DNA from: Bacteroidia bacterium
Lineage (GTDB): Bacteria > Bacteroidota > Bacteroidia > Chitinophagales > Saprospiraceae
NCBI GenBank assembly: GCA_030433135.1
Contig: JAUILF010000013.1
Location: forward strand, 1-34,398
Length of the DNA: 34,398 nucleotides
Direction of reading: 5' to 3'
The notes beneath the pieces are model-generated. The model made no database searches. It had not been told where the DNA came from and worked only from the letters and a program-made list of their open reading frames with translations. The position numbers and the translations under genes are program-made. Within the stretch, counting starts at the first letter, position 1. Each line of letters begins with the position of its first letter. This document shows, one piece after another, positions 1 through 9,644 of the stretch.

Positions 1-674
1 CTAACCGGACGTTGGTTCTTCATGCGGTTAAAGTCAAAGATGGACCGGTATGAATTATTGAGTAAATAGCAATCCAGGTCACCATCGTGGTCAAAGTCAA
101 AGAAAACCGCATGGGTACCATATCCAGGGTCATCCAGTCCATATTGGGCAGATTCTTCTTTGAATACAACTTTACCATCAGCCCCGAGACCCTGATTAAT
201 GAATAGTTCATTTTGCTTGTCCGATCCGTCGATATCCCCACTGTTGCAAACATAGATGTCCAGCCAACCATCGCCATTGATATCTGAAATGGTGACCCCG
301 GTAGACCAGGCCCGGGCTCCACCTACCCCCGCTGATTCTGTGATGTCTTCAAAAGTGAAATCTCCTTTGTTCAGGTACAGGCGGTTGGGGAGCATATTTG
401 CTGAGAAGTAAAGATCAAGCAGGCCATCATTGTTGATATCACCAGCAGCGATACCACCACCATTATAAAAATTGCGATAGGTATAGATGTTAAAATCTTT
501 GTCGTAAGCGAGGTTGTTGGCAAAGTCGATCTTTGTGTGAGCAGGTGAAAGCAATGAAAATCTGGGTGTCTCCGAGGTTGGTTGCTTTGACTGGCAAGAT
601 ATGGCCAGAAGGATTAATATTCCCAACCAGGGTTTGAAATACAGCTTATTATTTGTTACGGTATTCAGATTCAC
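1..674 (-). CDS. VCBS/FG-GAP repeat (CRTAC1-like) lipoprotein, partial; C-terminus beyond left edge
   Basis: Reverse-strand translation from GTG at 674 reads VNLNTVTNNKLYFKPWLGILILLAISCQSKQPTS...NGGGIAAGDINNDGLLDLYFSANMLPNRLYLNKGDFTFEDITESAGV...DINGDGWLDIYVCNSG...FDFDHDGDLDCYLLNN. It has a lipobox and repeated D-x-N/D-x-DG-x-x-D calcium-binding FG-GAP motifs, and is open to the window edge. The GTG overlaps the upstream TGA. Confidence 0.88.
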   Translation of the reverse strand, partial: MNLNTVTNNKLYFKPWLGILILLAISCQSKQPTSETPRFSLLSPAHTKIDFANNLAYDKDFNIYTYRNFYNGGGIAAGDINNDGLLDLYFSANMLPNRLYLNKGDFTFEDITESAGVGGARAWSTGVTISDINGDGWLDIYVCNSGDIDGSDKQNELFINQGLGADGKVVFKEESAQYGLDDPGYGTHAVFFDFDHDGDLDCYLLNNSYRSIFDFNRMKNQRPV

Positions 675-1255
675 TGGGCTCGTTCTTTCTCTGTCATTTT
701 TCTAAATGTAGGTAGATCAACAATATCTACGTTGACATATTGATCACTAAAACTGTATACAGAAATCCTTCTATTGCCGTCCATTTTGACATAGGCAGTT
801 CCCTTTTGTGGATCAGAGCTTGCTACTTCAATAAATCCGGGACCAAACCACTCCTCCATCAAAGTAAGTACTTCAGGCATAAGCTTAATTGCAAATAGGT
901 CTTTATTCCATGGCGACCAGGCTTCGTAAGTGAAGGTTATGGGCATAGAGACTATGGAGTCCTTGTAAAAGATCGGATAAAAATCCATAGCAGCAGGATT
1001 GTTGAAGTCCGTAACACGGTAGTAAACCGTAGTATTACTTGTCCCCTCTCTGACCAGTCCTTGTTTGTTCAGCTTCCAGCAACGGTCATAAAAATCCTTT
1101 GCAGGCATCCCCAGGTACAAGCCAAAGAAGAGACTGTCATGTCGGATGCCACTGGCTAACTCCCGCTCTTCCATTTGATAGTATTCGGAACTGTGATGGC
1201 AGGACACAACACCAATGAACATTATGAGCAAAAACAGGTGTTTCATAAGAGTCAA
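671..1255 (-). CDS. Small lipoprotein of unknown function
   Basis: 194 aa ORF with an N-terminal signal and lipobox (LLIMFIGVVSC); stop overlaps the GTG start of the VCBS gene. Confidence 0.75.
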   Translation of the reverse strand: MTLMKHLFLLIMFIGVVSCHHSSEYYQMEERELASGIRHDSLFFGLYLGMPAKDFYDRCWKLNKQGLVREGTSNTTVYYRVTDFNNPAAMDFYPIFYKDSIVSMPITFTYEAWSPWNKDLFAIKLMPEVLTLMEEWFGPGFIEVASSDPQKGTAYVKMDGNRRISVYSFSDQYVNVDIVDLPTFRKMTEKERAQ

Positions 1256-1406
1256 AAATCAGAAGTAACAATATCCATTTTCAAACAAGGAGTTTGTACC
1301 GATTGGTAAATTTAGAAAGTTATCTATTTGCTTAATGGTGTTCGAACATGGACTATCTGTGAGGTTTATTTACTCTGGATGCCAGGACTAAATTGACCAA
1401 AGATGA

Positions 1407-1442
1407 AAAGACCAGATGGAACAATCTTGCCATCTGGTCTTT
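1407..1442 (-). terminator. Probable intrinsic terminator of the susD-like gene
   Basis: Perfect 13-bp inverted repeat AAAGACCAGATGG-N10-CCATCTGGTCTTT, 24 bp past the SusD stop; on the minus strand the 3' arm runs into CTTTTC. Confidence 0.75.
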
Positions 1443-1465
1443 CCTGATATCTATTGAGATTTGAA

Positions 1466-3028
1466 CTAGTACCCCGGATTCTGTACCAGGTTTGCATTGG
1501 CATCGGTCTGTGCTTTTGGGATTGGAAATAAAGACAGGTGTTCATCACCGGCGGGCTTTTCCCACCACTCGTCATCCCATACACCAAATCGTATCATATC
1601 GGTACGACGCACTGCTTCAGCAAACATTTCCCGTCCTCGTTCAGCCAATAAGTCTTCGGCAGTCAATTCTGTAAATCCACTAATACCTGCTCTGGTACGA
1701 ATTTGGTTAACCAGGTCAAGGGCTTCGGCATTGCCTGCATCCATACGCCACAATGCTTCGGCACGCATTAAAATGACATCAGCATATCGAAACATGGGAT
1801 AATCGTTATTCATGTTTTCCAGTCCTCCAATTTCAAATTCAAATTTTGACACTCTGGCACCGGCCTCTCTCCAGGCTTCGGGGAAAAGTTCATTTACTTC
1901 GGCCCTGATTGTAAACGGAACTCCATCCGGATCGGTTCCACTGGCTGCGGTACCGGCATCTTCCAGGCGAACTTTTCCGGAAACGTCCCATTGTGGACCC
2001 ACTAGGAAGTTGCCTCTAACCGTGGATGGTCCTTCTTCTGTGTTTGGCTCACCTTTTCGAAGATCATCATCCGAATAGGAATTGTAAAAGTCCTCTACGG
2101 TACACCATCCATTCCAGGGTTGGGCCTGCAAATTATAGGTTTGTTGATTGAGATAGCTTAATGTCTGCATAACCAGGTTAAATCCATTTGCAAAAATGGC
2201 ATCGTAAGGTATCGCCCAGATGTTTTCGAGCGATCCTTCATTATCAACATTGAAGTTGTTGAAGTAATCCGGTTCAAGACTAAAATTACCCGAGCTTATG
2301 ATTTGCTCACAGACATCGGCCGCCTTTTGCCATTCCGGAGTTCCGGTGTAGACTTCGGCATTCAAATATAGTTTTGCCAGGGCAGTTTGTATGACCATTT
2401 GATTGACCCTGCCATAGGTGCTGGCATCAACATTAGGACTGGCATCAGGCAGGGCAGCGAGGAGTTCTGACTCTACAAAAGCATATACCTCTGACCGTGA
2501 ATTGGTCGGAGGGTTTGGGTCTGCATCGGCAAAAGAAGTTACAATGGGAACATTACCATAGATATCCATAAGCCATAAATAGAAAATGGCCCTCAATCCT
2601 TTCAACTCACTGATAAATGGATCGGTGAGAGGATTTTGCAATTCTTCAAACTGAAAGATCAACCTGTTGCACGAATTAACACCACCAAACAGGAAACCCC
2701 ATGCTCCATTCACAGTAGGATCTTCTGGGGTCCACTTGTGTTGATGTAGTCTCACCCAGTGACCACCATCACCCCAGTCAGGGCCACGGGTTGGAACCAC
2801 CATTGCGTCGGAAGATATTTCCTGAGATTGCATCATGTTGCCGGCATATCCGTATAAGGAAGTGTATGCGGCTCCCAGTGCTGATATGAGTTCTTCTTCA
2901 GTCTTAAAAAAGTTGTCAGCTGTGACCTCACTGAACACTTCTTCTTCGAGATCAGTACAGGCAGGTACTACCACCAGGCATATTACAGCGAGCAGTACTA
3001 TTTTTATGTGATATATGTATTTTTTCAT
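1466..3028 (-). CDS. SusD/RagB family nutrient-binding outer-membrane lipoprotein
   Basis: 520 aa, lipobox (VVVPAC), SusD-like N-terminus (TDLEEEVFSEVTADNFFKTEEELISALGAAYTSLYG), C-terminal 'YPMFRYADVILMRAEALWR...ERGREMFAEAVRRTDMIRFG...LFPIPKAQTDANANLVQNPGY', immediately downstream of SusC. Confidence 0.95.
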   Translation of the reverse strand: MKKYIYHIKIVLLAVICLVVVPACTDLEEEVFSEVTADNFFKTEEELISALGAAYTSLYGYAGNMMQSQEISSDAMVVPTRGPDWGDGGHWVRLHQHKWTPEDPTVNGAWGFLFGGVNSCNRLIFQFEELQNPLTDPFISELKGLRAIFYLWLMDIYGNVPIVTSFADADPNPPTNSRSEVYAFVESELLAALPDASPNVDASTYGRVNQMVIQTALAKLYLNAEVYTGTPEWQKAADVCEQIISSGNFSLEPDYFNNFNVDNEGSLENIWAIPYDAIFANGFNLVMQTLSYLNQQTYNLQAQPWNGWCTVEDFYNSYSDDDLRKGEPNTEEGPSTVRGNFLVGPQWDVSGKVRLEDAGTAASGTDPDGVPFTIRAEVNELFPEAWREAGARVSKFEFEIGGLENMNNDYPMFRYADVILMRAEALWRMDAGNAEALDLVNQIRTRAGISGFTELTAEDLLAERGREMFAEAVRRTDMIRFGVWDDEWWEKPAGDEHLSLFPIPKAQTDANANLVQNPGY

Positions 3029-3049
3029 TTCTGTCTTCTTTTTATGCTC

Positions 3050-5998
3050 TTAGAATCCCAGGTTTAATCCAAAAGTGAAGCCCCGAGCTGTGAAATAGGT
3101 GTTTCTTCGGTCGATACCGGGAGCCAATGCCCCAAAGTCACTTCCGTCATCTTCCAGTCGTGGTTCAGGTGAAACTCCGGTATAATTGGTGATGGTAAAC
3201 AGGTTCTGTCCGGTAACAAACACCCGGATCTTACTGAAGCCTCCCGGTAGACTTTCCTGCCTGATAGTATAACCAATAGTCAAGTTATCTAACTTGAGGA
3301 AGTCTGCACTTTCCACATGATAGCTGGAAAATTGAGGTTGATCTGTCAGGTCGGCAACATTGCTCGAGGTTCTCAAGATATTGTAGGCGCTGATCTGGCT
3401 GGGAGCCTCATAAAAGGCACGGAAAGTATTGATCATTTCATGTCCAAATACTCCCCGGAAGAATACATTGACATCGAAATTGCCAAAGTTGAAGTTGTTG
3501 TTGAAGCCAAGGTTGAATTTTGGGAAACCATTACCGATAACAGCTCTATCCTGAATGTCATCAATGTCACCACTTCCATCTACATCTACAAAATTCCATA
3601 AACCATCTTCACCGACTGGTTGATCTTCGTTGATCACCAGACCCCATAATTGACCTATGGGTGCTCCTTCTTCAAGTCTGATCAGAGGAGTACCATTTTG
3701 CCCGGGTGACCCCAGGTTGGCACCATCCCGAAAACCTCCAAGGCTGACTCCCCGGCTGGCATCAGTTAGAGATACCAGTTCAGGTGTAAACCATCTACTA
3801 CCTGTGAAGTTCATTTGCCAACTACCTGAACCCAGAGGAACCGTGTAACCTAAACTCAACTCGATTCCGGAATTATTGACTTCACCGACGTTAAACCAGG
3901 TAGATCCAAAAAGATTAGGTGGAACAGGAACATTAAAAAAGAAAATACCATCCTTGGTGGTTGAGTTGTAATACTCAAGTGATCCCGTCAACCTATAGTC
4001 CATCACGGCAAAATCAACACCTATATTAATATCGCTTTTGGTTTCCCATTTCAGATCCGGGTTCGCATTGGACACAGGCCCGAAACTTTGCACAAATTCA
4101 CCATTGTAATAGAAATTGTTAGTGGGACCAAAGCGCTGTAAGGAAAGCAGGCTTTCTCCGACATTATTACCGGTAACACCATATCCGACTCTTAATTTCA
4201 GCTGGTTAAGTCCAGCGAGGCCAACAGCTCTAACCAGGTCAACGCCTCCACTGACTGCCGGAAACCACCCCCACTTGTTGTCCTCTCCAAATCGTGAAGA
4301 GCCTTCACGGCGTAAACTTGCGGTAAGAAAATAGGTGTCAGCAATGTTCAGGTTTGCTCTTCCAAAAAAGGCGATCAATTTGCTACTGGTTCTGTTCGAA
4401 CCCACGGTTCCGTTTCCTTTGTCAAAGTCCAGAGCTGCACCTGCATTATTGTACTGAAATGCATCAGTTAAAAAATTGCCACCTTGCAGACCGAAACCTT
4501 CGTAATCATAATCCTGGTACTCGTAGGCACCCAGAATTGATAAACTGGAATTTCGACCGAGGTCGGTGTTAAAATTTCCCTCAATTCGAAAAAGTCTATC
4601 CTGTTCTTCGCTGTTGAAACGCTCAACCCGACCATTGGCATTTTCGCCCACCCAAAAACTGTTTTTGTCAAAATATCTGGACTGGTTGAGGTTGACATTT
4701 TGTTGAGAATAAAATAGAGCCACAGATAGTGTGCGGGTGAGATTATATTCACCCCGGATATTTGCGGCCAGAGTCTTTTCTGTTTCGAGATTGGAGTTTT
4801 GCTCAATGATGGCTACCGGATTGTAATAGTCAAACAATACCTGCTGGGCATAACCATCCCATCGTTCATTGTCATCTCTTACCGGTGAGGTAGGATTGTA
4901 TATGGTAGCATACCTAAAGGCTTCTTCTCTTCCCAGATTAGAATCCTCATTAGTGGTGGCAATATTGGCAGTAATGGTCATGCGATCATTGAAGGCTTTT
5001 TGAATCACATTACCCCTGAAATTCAATCGTTGGAATCCTGTTGTCCGGGCAATTCCCTGGACGTCCCTGAAGTTTCCGGAAAGCCGGTAAGTCGTTTTCT
5101 GAGATCCTCCACTTAGGGATAAGTTGTGTGTCTGGGTAATACCGGTCTGCATGATTTCATCAAACCAGTCTGTACTGTGGCCCAGATCATTTCCTCCGCC
5201 AAAGTTGCGGTATTCATCGGCATCTAATACATCTGTAACGTTGTCAACTACCTCAAAGGTAACCTGTCCCGTATAGTTGACGATGGCTGACCCAGCTTGC
5301 CCTTTCCGTGTAGTCACGAGAATAACTCCTGATGCACCCCGTGTACCGTAGATGGCAGCAGCTGAGGCATCTTTCAGTACATCCATTGACTCAATATCCT
5401 GCGGGTCAATGCTATTAAGGTCACCACCCAGTACACCATCGATGACAATGAGTGGCTCGGTACTGGCACCAATGGTAGACAAACCTCTCAATCGGATGTC
5501 AAAGCCACCATTCGGATTCGATCCTGGTCGGGCTATCACCAAACCACCTACCTTACCCTGTAGCAACTGTGTCGGATCATTAACATTGCCCTGGTTGAAA
5601 TCGTCTGCATTGACATGAGCAATAGATCCGGTCACCTCTTTTGCTTTTTGAGTTCCGTAACCAGTTACTACTACTTCCTCCAATTCCGTACCGGCGGTCA
5701 GTGACACGTTCACTTCATCACTGGTTCCAATGGTAATTTCCTGGGCTGTATACCCAGTGTAGGAAACATAAAGGATGGTAGCATCTTCGGGGACCTCAAG
5801 TGAATAGGCTCCGTCGAAATCAGTTACAGTTCCGATAGTAGTCCCTTGCACCAGTATACTTGCTCCGATGAGTGGATCACCGGAATCCTGGTCAGTGATT
5901 ACCCCGGTGATTGTTCGTTGTGCCATACCTTGAAAGCTCAGCATGCAAAACGCAAGGACAGGGAGGACCAGTCCTCTCAGGTAAAACCTAGATTTCAT
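3050..5998 (-). CDS. SusC/RagA family TonB-linked outer-membrane protein
   Basis: 982 aa with carboxypeptidase-regulatory-like N-domain (GVITDQDSGDPLIGASILVQGTTIGTVTDFDGAYSL), TonB box region (ELEEVVVTGYGTQ), plug motif (DPQDIESMDVLKDASAAAIYGTRGASGVILVTTRKG) and beta-barrel C-terminus. Confidence 0.97.
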   Translation of the reverse strand: MKSRFYLRGLVLPVLAFCMLSFQGMAQRTITGVITDQDSGDPLIGASILVQGTTIGTVTDFDGAYSLEVPEDATILYVSYTGYTAQEITIGTSDEVNVSLTAGTELEEVVVTGYGTQKAKEVTGSIAHVNADDFNQGNVNDPTQLLQGKVGGLVIARPGSNPNGGFDIRLRGLSTIGASTEPLIVIDGVLGGDLNSIDPQDIESMDVLKDASAAAIYGTRGASGVILVTTRKGQAGSAIVNYTGQVTFEVVDNVTDVLDADEYRNFGGGNDLGHSTDWFDEIMQTGITQTHNLSLSGGSQKTTYRLSGNFRDVQGIARTTGFQRLNFRGNVIQKAFNDRMTITANIATTNEDSNLGREEAFRYATIYNPTSPVRDDNERWDGYAQQVLFDYYNPVAIIEQNSNLETEKTLAANIRGEYNLTRTLSVALFYSQQNVNLNQSRYFDKNSFWVGENANGRVERFNSEEQDRLFRIEGNFNTDLGRNSSLSILGAYEYQDYDYEGFGLQGGNFLTDAFQYNNAGAALDFDKGNGTVGSNRTSSKLIAFFGRANLNIADTYFLTASLRREGSSRFGEDNKWGWFPAVSGGVDLVRAVGLAGLNQLKLRVGYGVTGNNVGESLLSLQRFGPTNNFYYNGEFVQSFGPVSNANPDLKWETKSDINIGVDFAVMDYRLTGSLEYYNSTTKDGIFFFNVPVPPNLFGSTWFNVGEVNNSGIELSLGYTVPLGSGSWQMNFTGSRWFTPELVSLTDASRGVSLGGFRDGANLGSPGQNGTPLIRLEEGAPIGQLWGLVINEDQPVGEDGLWNFVDVDGSGDIDDIQDRAVIGNGFPKFNLGFNNNFNFGNFDVNVFFRGVFGHEMINTFRAFYEAPSQISAYNILRTSSNVADLTDQPQFSSYHVESADFLKLDNLTIGYTIRQESLPGGFSKIRVFVTGQNLFTITNYTGVSPEPRLEDDGSDFGALAPGIDRRNTYFTARGFTFGLNLGF

Positions 5999-6588
5999 TG
6001 AATTTTACGTTTAGTTGAAGTAATTCTATAGCAGTTTCATACAGCTTCTCACGGTAATAATGTTAATAAAAAATTAAGAAAGCACCATGAGAATGGGCGA
6101 ATATATTTTAGAAGCCCTAATGCATTTGTTGGACTATCAGGATATAAGGTACTGGCAACGAAGGTTGTATATGTCAAAATAAATGTTTTGCAGATTTTTT
6201 GTAATCAGACTACTTTCATATGCTTAGGTTAGTATTAAAATTGTTAGTACTGCCATGGGTGTGAGATTCCATATAAAATAGGTAGATATTAGTGATAGAC
6301 AGATGTTAATCTTGTTGGCACTATTTGGTACTCTTTCATGTAATATTGGACTCTTTACAGTTGTTAAAAACTGTTAAAATATCACCATTGTAAATAGATG
6401 GTTTAAGCTCGGTTTGGGCCAGGCTATTTGCGTTTTGTTAATGTTGGGGAGTTCTCAAAAAGGTTCGATTCGAGAAGTCGTTTCTATGGCCGTGAAAATG
6501 AAGGGTGTATGATTTTGTTGGTAGTATGTGGTTAACATGTTAAATATAATATGTAAATTATGTTGCAACGGAATAAGCTCTAATTTCC

Positions 6589-8604
6589 ATGCAGACCATC
6601 TTACGCCAGAACCCACTCCTGCGGACCACATTTGCCGTCCTTTTAGGAGTTTATCTGGGGTACTACACGGAAATAGCCAACTATATTTCATTACCTATAC
6701 TGGCAGCTCTGGCAGTTGTTTTGCTTGTACTCCATTATTTTACGAGGGGTCGCCAGCACGACCTGGCAGGTGGGATTCTGTCCATCGCGTCATTGATAGG
6801 AGGAATGTGCCTGGTGGTTCAACAATTTCCTTCCACACAAGTAAGCCACTTTTCACACTTCCTTCTGGATGAGAATGAGACCTACATACTTATCACATTT
6901 GTCAATGACAACAGGATAGAAGGAGAGGTTCTGGAGATTAATGGAAATAGGTCCGAGGGGAAAGTGGTAGTTTATCTATGGTCGTTATCAGACACTTCAA
7001 TTTCGGTGAGCGACCTGGTCTATGCTGATCTTGAAATAAGATCTATTGATCAGCCTGTAAATCCCGCGGGTTTTAATTATCGAGATTACTATGCTTCGAG
7101 GGGCATTTTCCATCAGGCTAATATCAGGAAAGCCCCTTTCGTTGTTGCCAGGCAATACCAAGGAAGTCTATGGGGTTGGTTTGCCAGGTTGAGAAGTAAG
7201 GGGGAGACATTGCTAAATTCCACGCCAATGAGGGATGAAGAACTGGCTCTGGCAAAAGCCCTTTTGTTGGGTGACAAGAATGACATACCTGACGAGATGA
7301 AACAACGCTATGCCTCCACAGGTACCATGCATATTCTAGCGGTTTCAGGCCTGCATCTGGGCATACTTTATCTCATTATACGCAGTGTTATAAACCCATT
7401 TTTTAGCAGATTCCGGCGTGGATTAGTACTACAAAGCCTCATTTTGGTAATCATTCTCTGGAGCTATGCAATCGTAGTGGGAGCCACATCAAGTGTGTGT
7501 CGGGCTGCGGCTATGTTTACTCTATTCGAAGGGAGCCAGCTTCTGTCGAGGCGGACCTACCCGGTGAATTCTCTATGCGCAGCTGGTCTGATTTTGATGG
7601 TATTTGATCCACTTAGTGCGCTCTCTGTGGGCTTTCAATTATCATTTTCGGCAGTGTTGGGGATTATAGTTTGTTATCGCTCCATTGAAAAGCTCCTCAT
7701 TATTGAGAATAATATTGGTCATAAGATCTGGCAGATGATTTCCGTTTCAATTGCCGCTCAATTGTTTACCTTGCCGTTGGCCGTTTTCTATTTTCATCAA
7801 TTCCCACTTTACTTTTGGATTTCCGGTTTGGTGGCCATTCCTTTGGCGTTTGCGACGTTGTTGACCGGTTTTCTTTTATTTGCCTTTTCCTGGATCCCGG
7901 CAGTTGTCCTGGTCATGGGCTGGATACTGGCCAGGATTACCTGGATGATGAATGCCTGGATTTCCTTTGTTGAAACTTTTCCGGGGGTAGTGTTAAAGGA
8001 GCTCTGGATTGATCACACCCAGTTATTCTTACTATTTGCACTTATAGGAGGAATAGCGCTTTTTCTATGTACGAGAGGAAAAACGGCACTTCTCGTTATG
8101 ATTGGGTTATTGTGTATCAGCGAGGTTTATGCTTTGGTGGACAAGTACAAACTGACGAAGGAAAAAGAGCTGGTCATATATGCAAACTTTCGTTATCCTG
8201 ATGCTGACCTGTTTGTTAATCGGCACGTGTTCCCCTTATCGAATGCAGTGATGGAAAGTTCCAGGGCCAGTGACAGGTACCGGGCAGCACGAAGGACCCT
8301 GCGGCAACTTGACTACAGTAGCCTGGATGGCGATTTGGTGATTGTGGATGGTTTGCAGCTATACTCGTCAAACCTGGAGTACGATGAATCTTTCCTACCT
8401 CAATCTGTGGATGTGGTTTGGCTACGCTCGGAACCCATCGTGGAAAATTTGCTACACTTTTTGCCTCTTGATCCGTGGATTGTACTGGATGGATCACTGC
8501 CTCCCTGGGTAAGTAAAAACAGTTACGAAAGACTTGATGAAGCGGGTTTTCGAGTACATGATATTCGCAGTCAAGGTGCTTTTCGTTACAAACTGGAACC
8601 ATGA
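6589..8604 (+). CDS. comEC: ComEC/Rec2-family competence membrane protein, without a recognisable metallo-beta-lactamase motif
   Basis: 671 aa polytopic protein with the ComEC core (ALLLGDKNDIPDEMKQRYASTGTMHILAVSGLHLGILYLI...) and an N-terminal DUF4131-like region (PVNPAGFNYRDYYASRGIFHQANIR). Confidence 0.9.
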   Translation: MQTILRQNPLLRTTFAVLLGVYLGYYTEIANYISLPILAALAVVLLVLHYFTRGRQHDLAGGILSIASLIGGMCLVVQQFPSTQVSHFSHFLLDENETYILITFVNDNRIEGEVLEINGNRSEGKVVVYLWSLSDTSISVSDLVYADLEIRSIDQPVNPAGFNYRDYYASRGIFHQANIRKAPFVVARQYQGSLWGWFARLRSKGETLLNSTPMRDEELALAKALLLGDKNDIPDEMKQRYASTGTMHILAVSGLHLGILYLIIRSVINPFFSRFRRGLVLQSLILVIILWSYAIVVGATSSVCRAAAMFTLFEGSQLLSRRTYPVNSLCAAGLILMVFDPLSALSVGFQLSFSAVLGIIVCYRSIEKLLIIENNIGHKIWQMISVSIAAQLFTLPLAVFYFHQFPLYFWISGLVAIPLAFATLLTGFLLFAFSWIPAVVLVMGWILARITWMMNAWISFVETFPGVVLKELWIDHTQLFLLFALIGGIALFLCTRGKTALLVMIGLLCISEVYALVDKYKLTKEKELVIYANFRYPDADLFVNRHVFPLSNAVMESSRASDRYRAARRTLRQLDYSSLDGDLVIVDGLQLYSSNLEYDESFLPQSVDVVWLRSEPIVENLLHFLPLDPWIVLDGSLPPWVSKNSYERLDEAGFRVHDIRSQGAFRYKLEP

Positions 8605-9644
8605 AAGAACGTTGGTCTGGTTTACTTTACTACACGAAAAAAGAGCGCAGAGCCATAGTGATCCTGATCCTGGTGATATTGGTGGCAAGGGTCTCAAATC
8701 ACTTTCTGGACATGTGGTCTTCTCCTGAAGAAATGATTGCTGTACGGTTTGCCCCGGAAATGGCCGCACGGTTTACGGAGTCATCAGTTGATACGCAGGT
8801 ACATGTACCCGCTTTTGATATCAACAAGGTGACTATAGATGAACTGGTGGCTTATGGATTGAGACGAGGTGTGGCTTCCACCTGGATCAAATACAGGGAA
8901 GCCCGGGGAGGTTATACAGACCAATCGCAATTATTCAGGATTTTCGGAATAGATACTGTGTGGTTGAGAGAAAATCGGAAAAAATTCATGTTGGAAAACA
9001 AAGTTGGACTGGCCAGGACCAAAAGACCTGAAAAGGCTCGGGCTGAAATTCCTCCGGGAACGAAGGATACTACTGAGGTGGTACATTCTCAGGTTCGTGC
9101 AACCTCAGCTTTGCCGCCGGATCACAAAACAATGGATGCTCCACAGGTGAGACAATATCAAGATGATGAAGGAATAGGGGAAAATGTGATACCTAGTAGT
9201 AAAAACCGTTCGGCTGTCCATGAAGAAATGAGGCAGGTAGATATCAATCGGTCCAATGTCTATGAATGGCAGATGCTCAAAGGTATCGGGCCGGTTCTTG
9301 CTGGCAGGATCATCAGGTTTCGACAAAAGTTAGGTGGATTTCACTCCATTGATCAGGTTGCTGAAACGTATGGATTGCCGGATAGTACCTTTTCGGCCAT
9401 TCAGCCATTGTTGGTACACTCGCCGATCCAGGATCATATTTTGATCAATGAGATTGGCCAGGATTCACTTGCCAATCACCCTTATATCAAATGGAAAGAA
9501 GCGAGCATCATTATACACTATCGAATGCAACATGGACCTTACGAGTCCGCCTCTGATTTATACCGAACCAGGGTATTTGACAGCACTTTTGTTGAGAGGA
9601 TTAGTCCATACCTGGACTTTAGCATTCGCACCAAGAAGCTATAG
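8601..9644 (+). CDS. Helix-hairpin-helix (ComEA-like) membrane-anchored protein
   Basis: 347 aa, N-terminal TM segment, repeated HHH motifs ([47 protein letters not shown]); ATGA overlap with comEC. Confidence 0.88.
   Translation: MKERWSGLLYYTKKERRAIVILILVILVARVSNHFLDMWSSPEEMIAVRFAPEMAARFTESSVDTQVHVPAFDINKVTIDELVAYGLRRGVASTWIKYREARGGYTDQSQLFRIFGIDTVWLRENRKKFMLENKVGLARTKRPEKARAEIPPGTKDTTEVVHSQVRATSALPPDHKTMDAPQVRQYQDDEGIGENVIPSSKNRSAVHEEMRQVDINRSNVYEWQMLKGIGPVLAGRIIRFRQKLGGFHSIDQVAETYGLPDSTFSAIQPLLVHSPIQDHILINEIGQDSLANHPYIKWKEASIIIHYRMQHGPYESASDLYRTRVFDSTFVERISPYLDFSIRTKKL

Noticed and set aside
20-322. 100-aa minus-strand ORF
   Set aside because: It lies in another frame of the VCBS/FG-GAP gene, which has clear domain motifs.
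1366-1587. 73-aa minus-strand ORF
   Set aside because: Overlaps the SusD C-terminus in another frame and spans its terminator; not credible.
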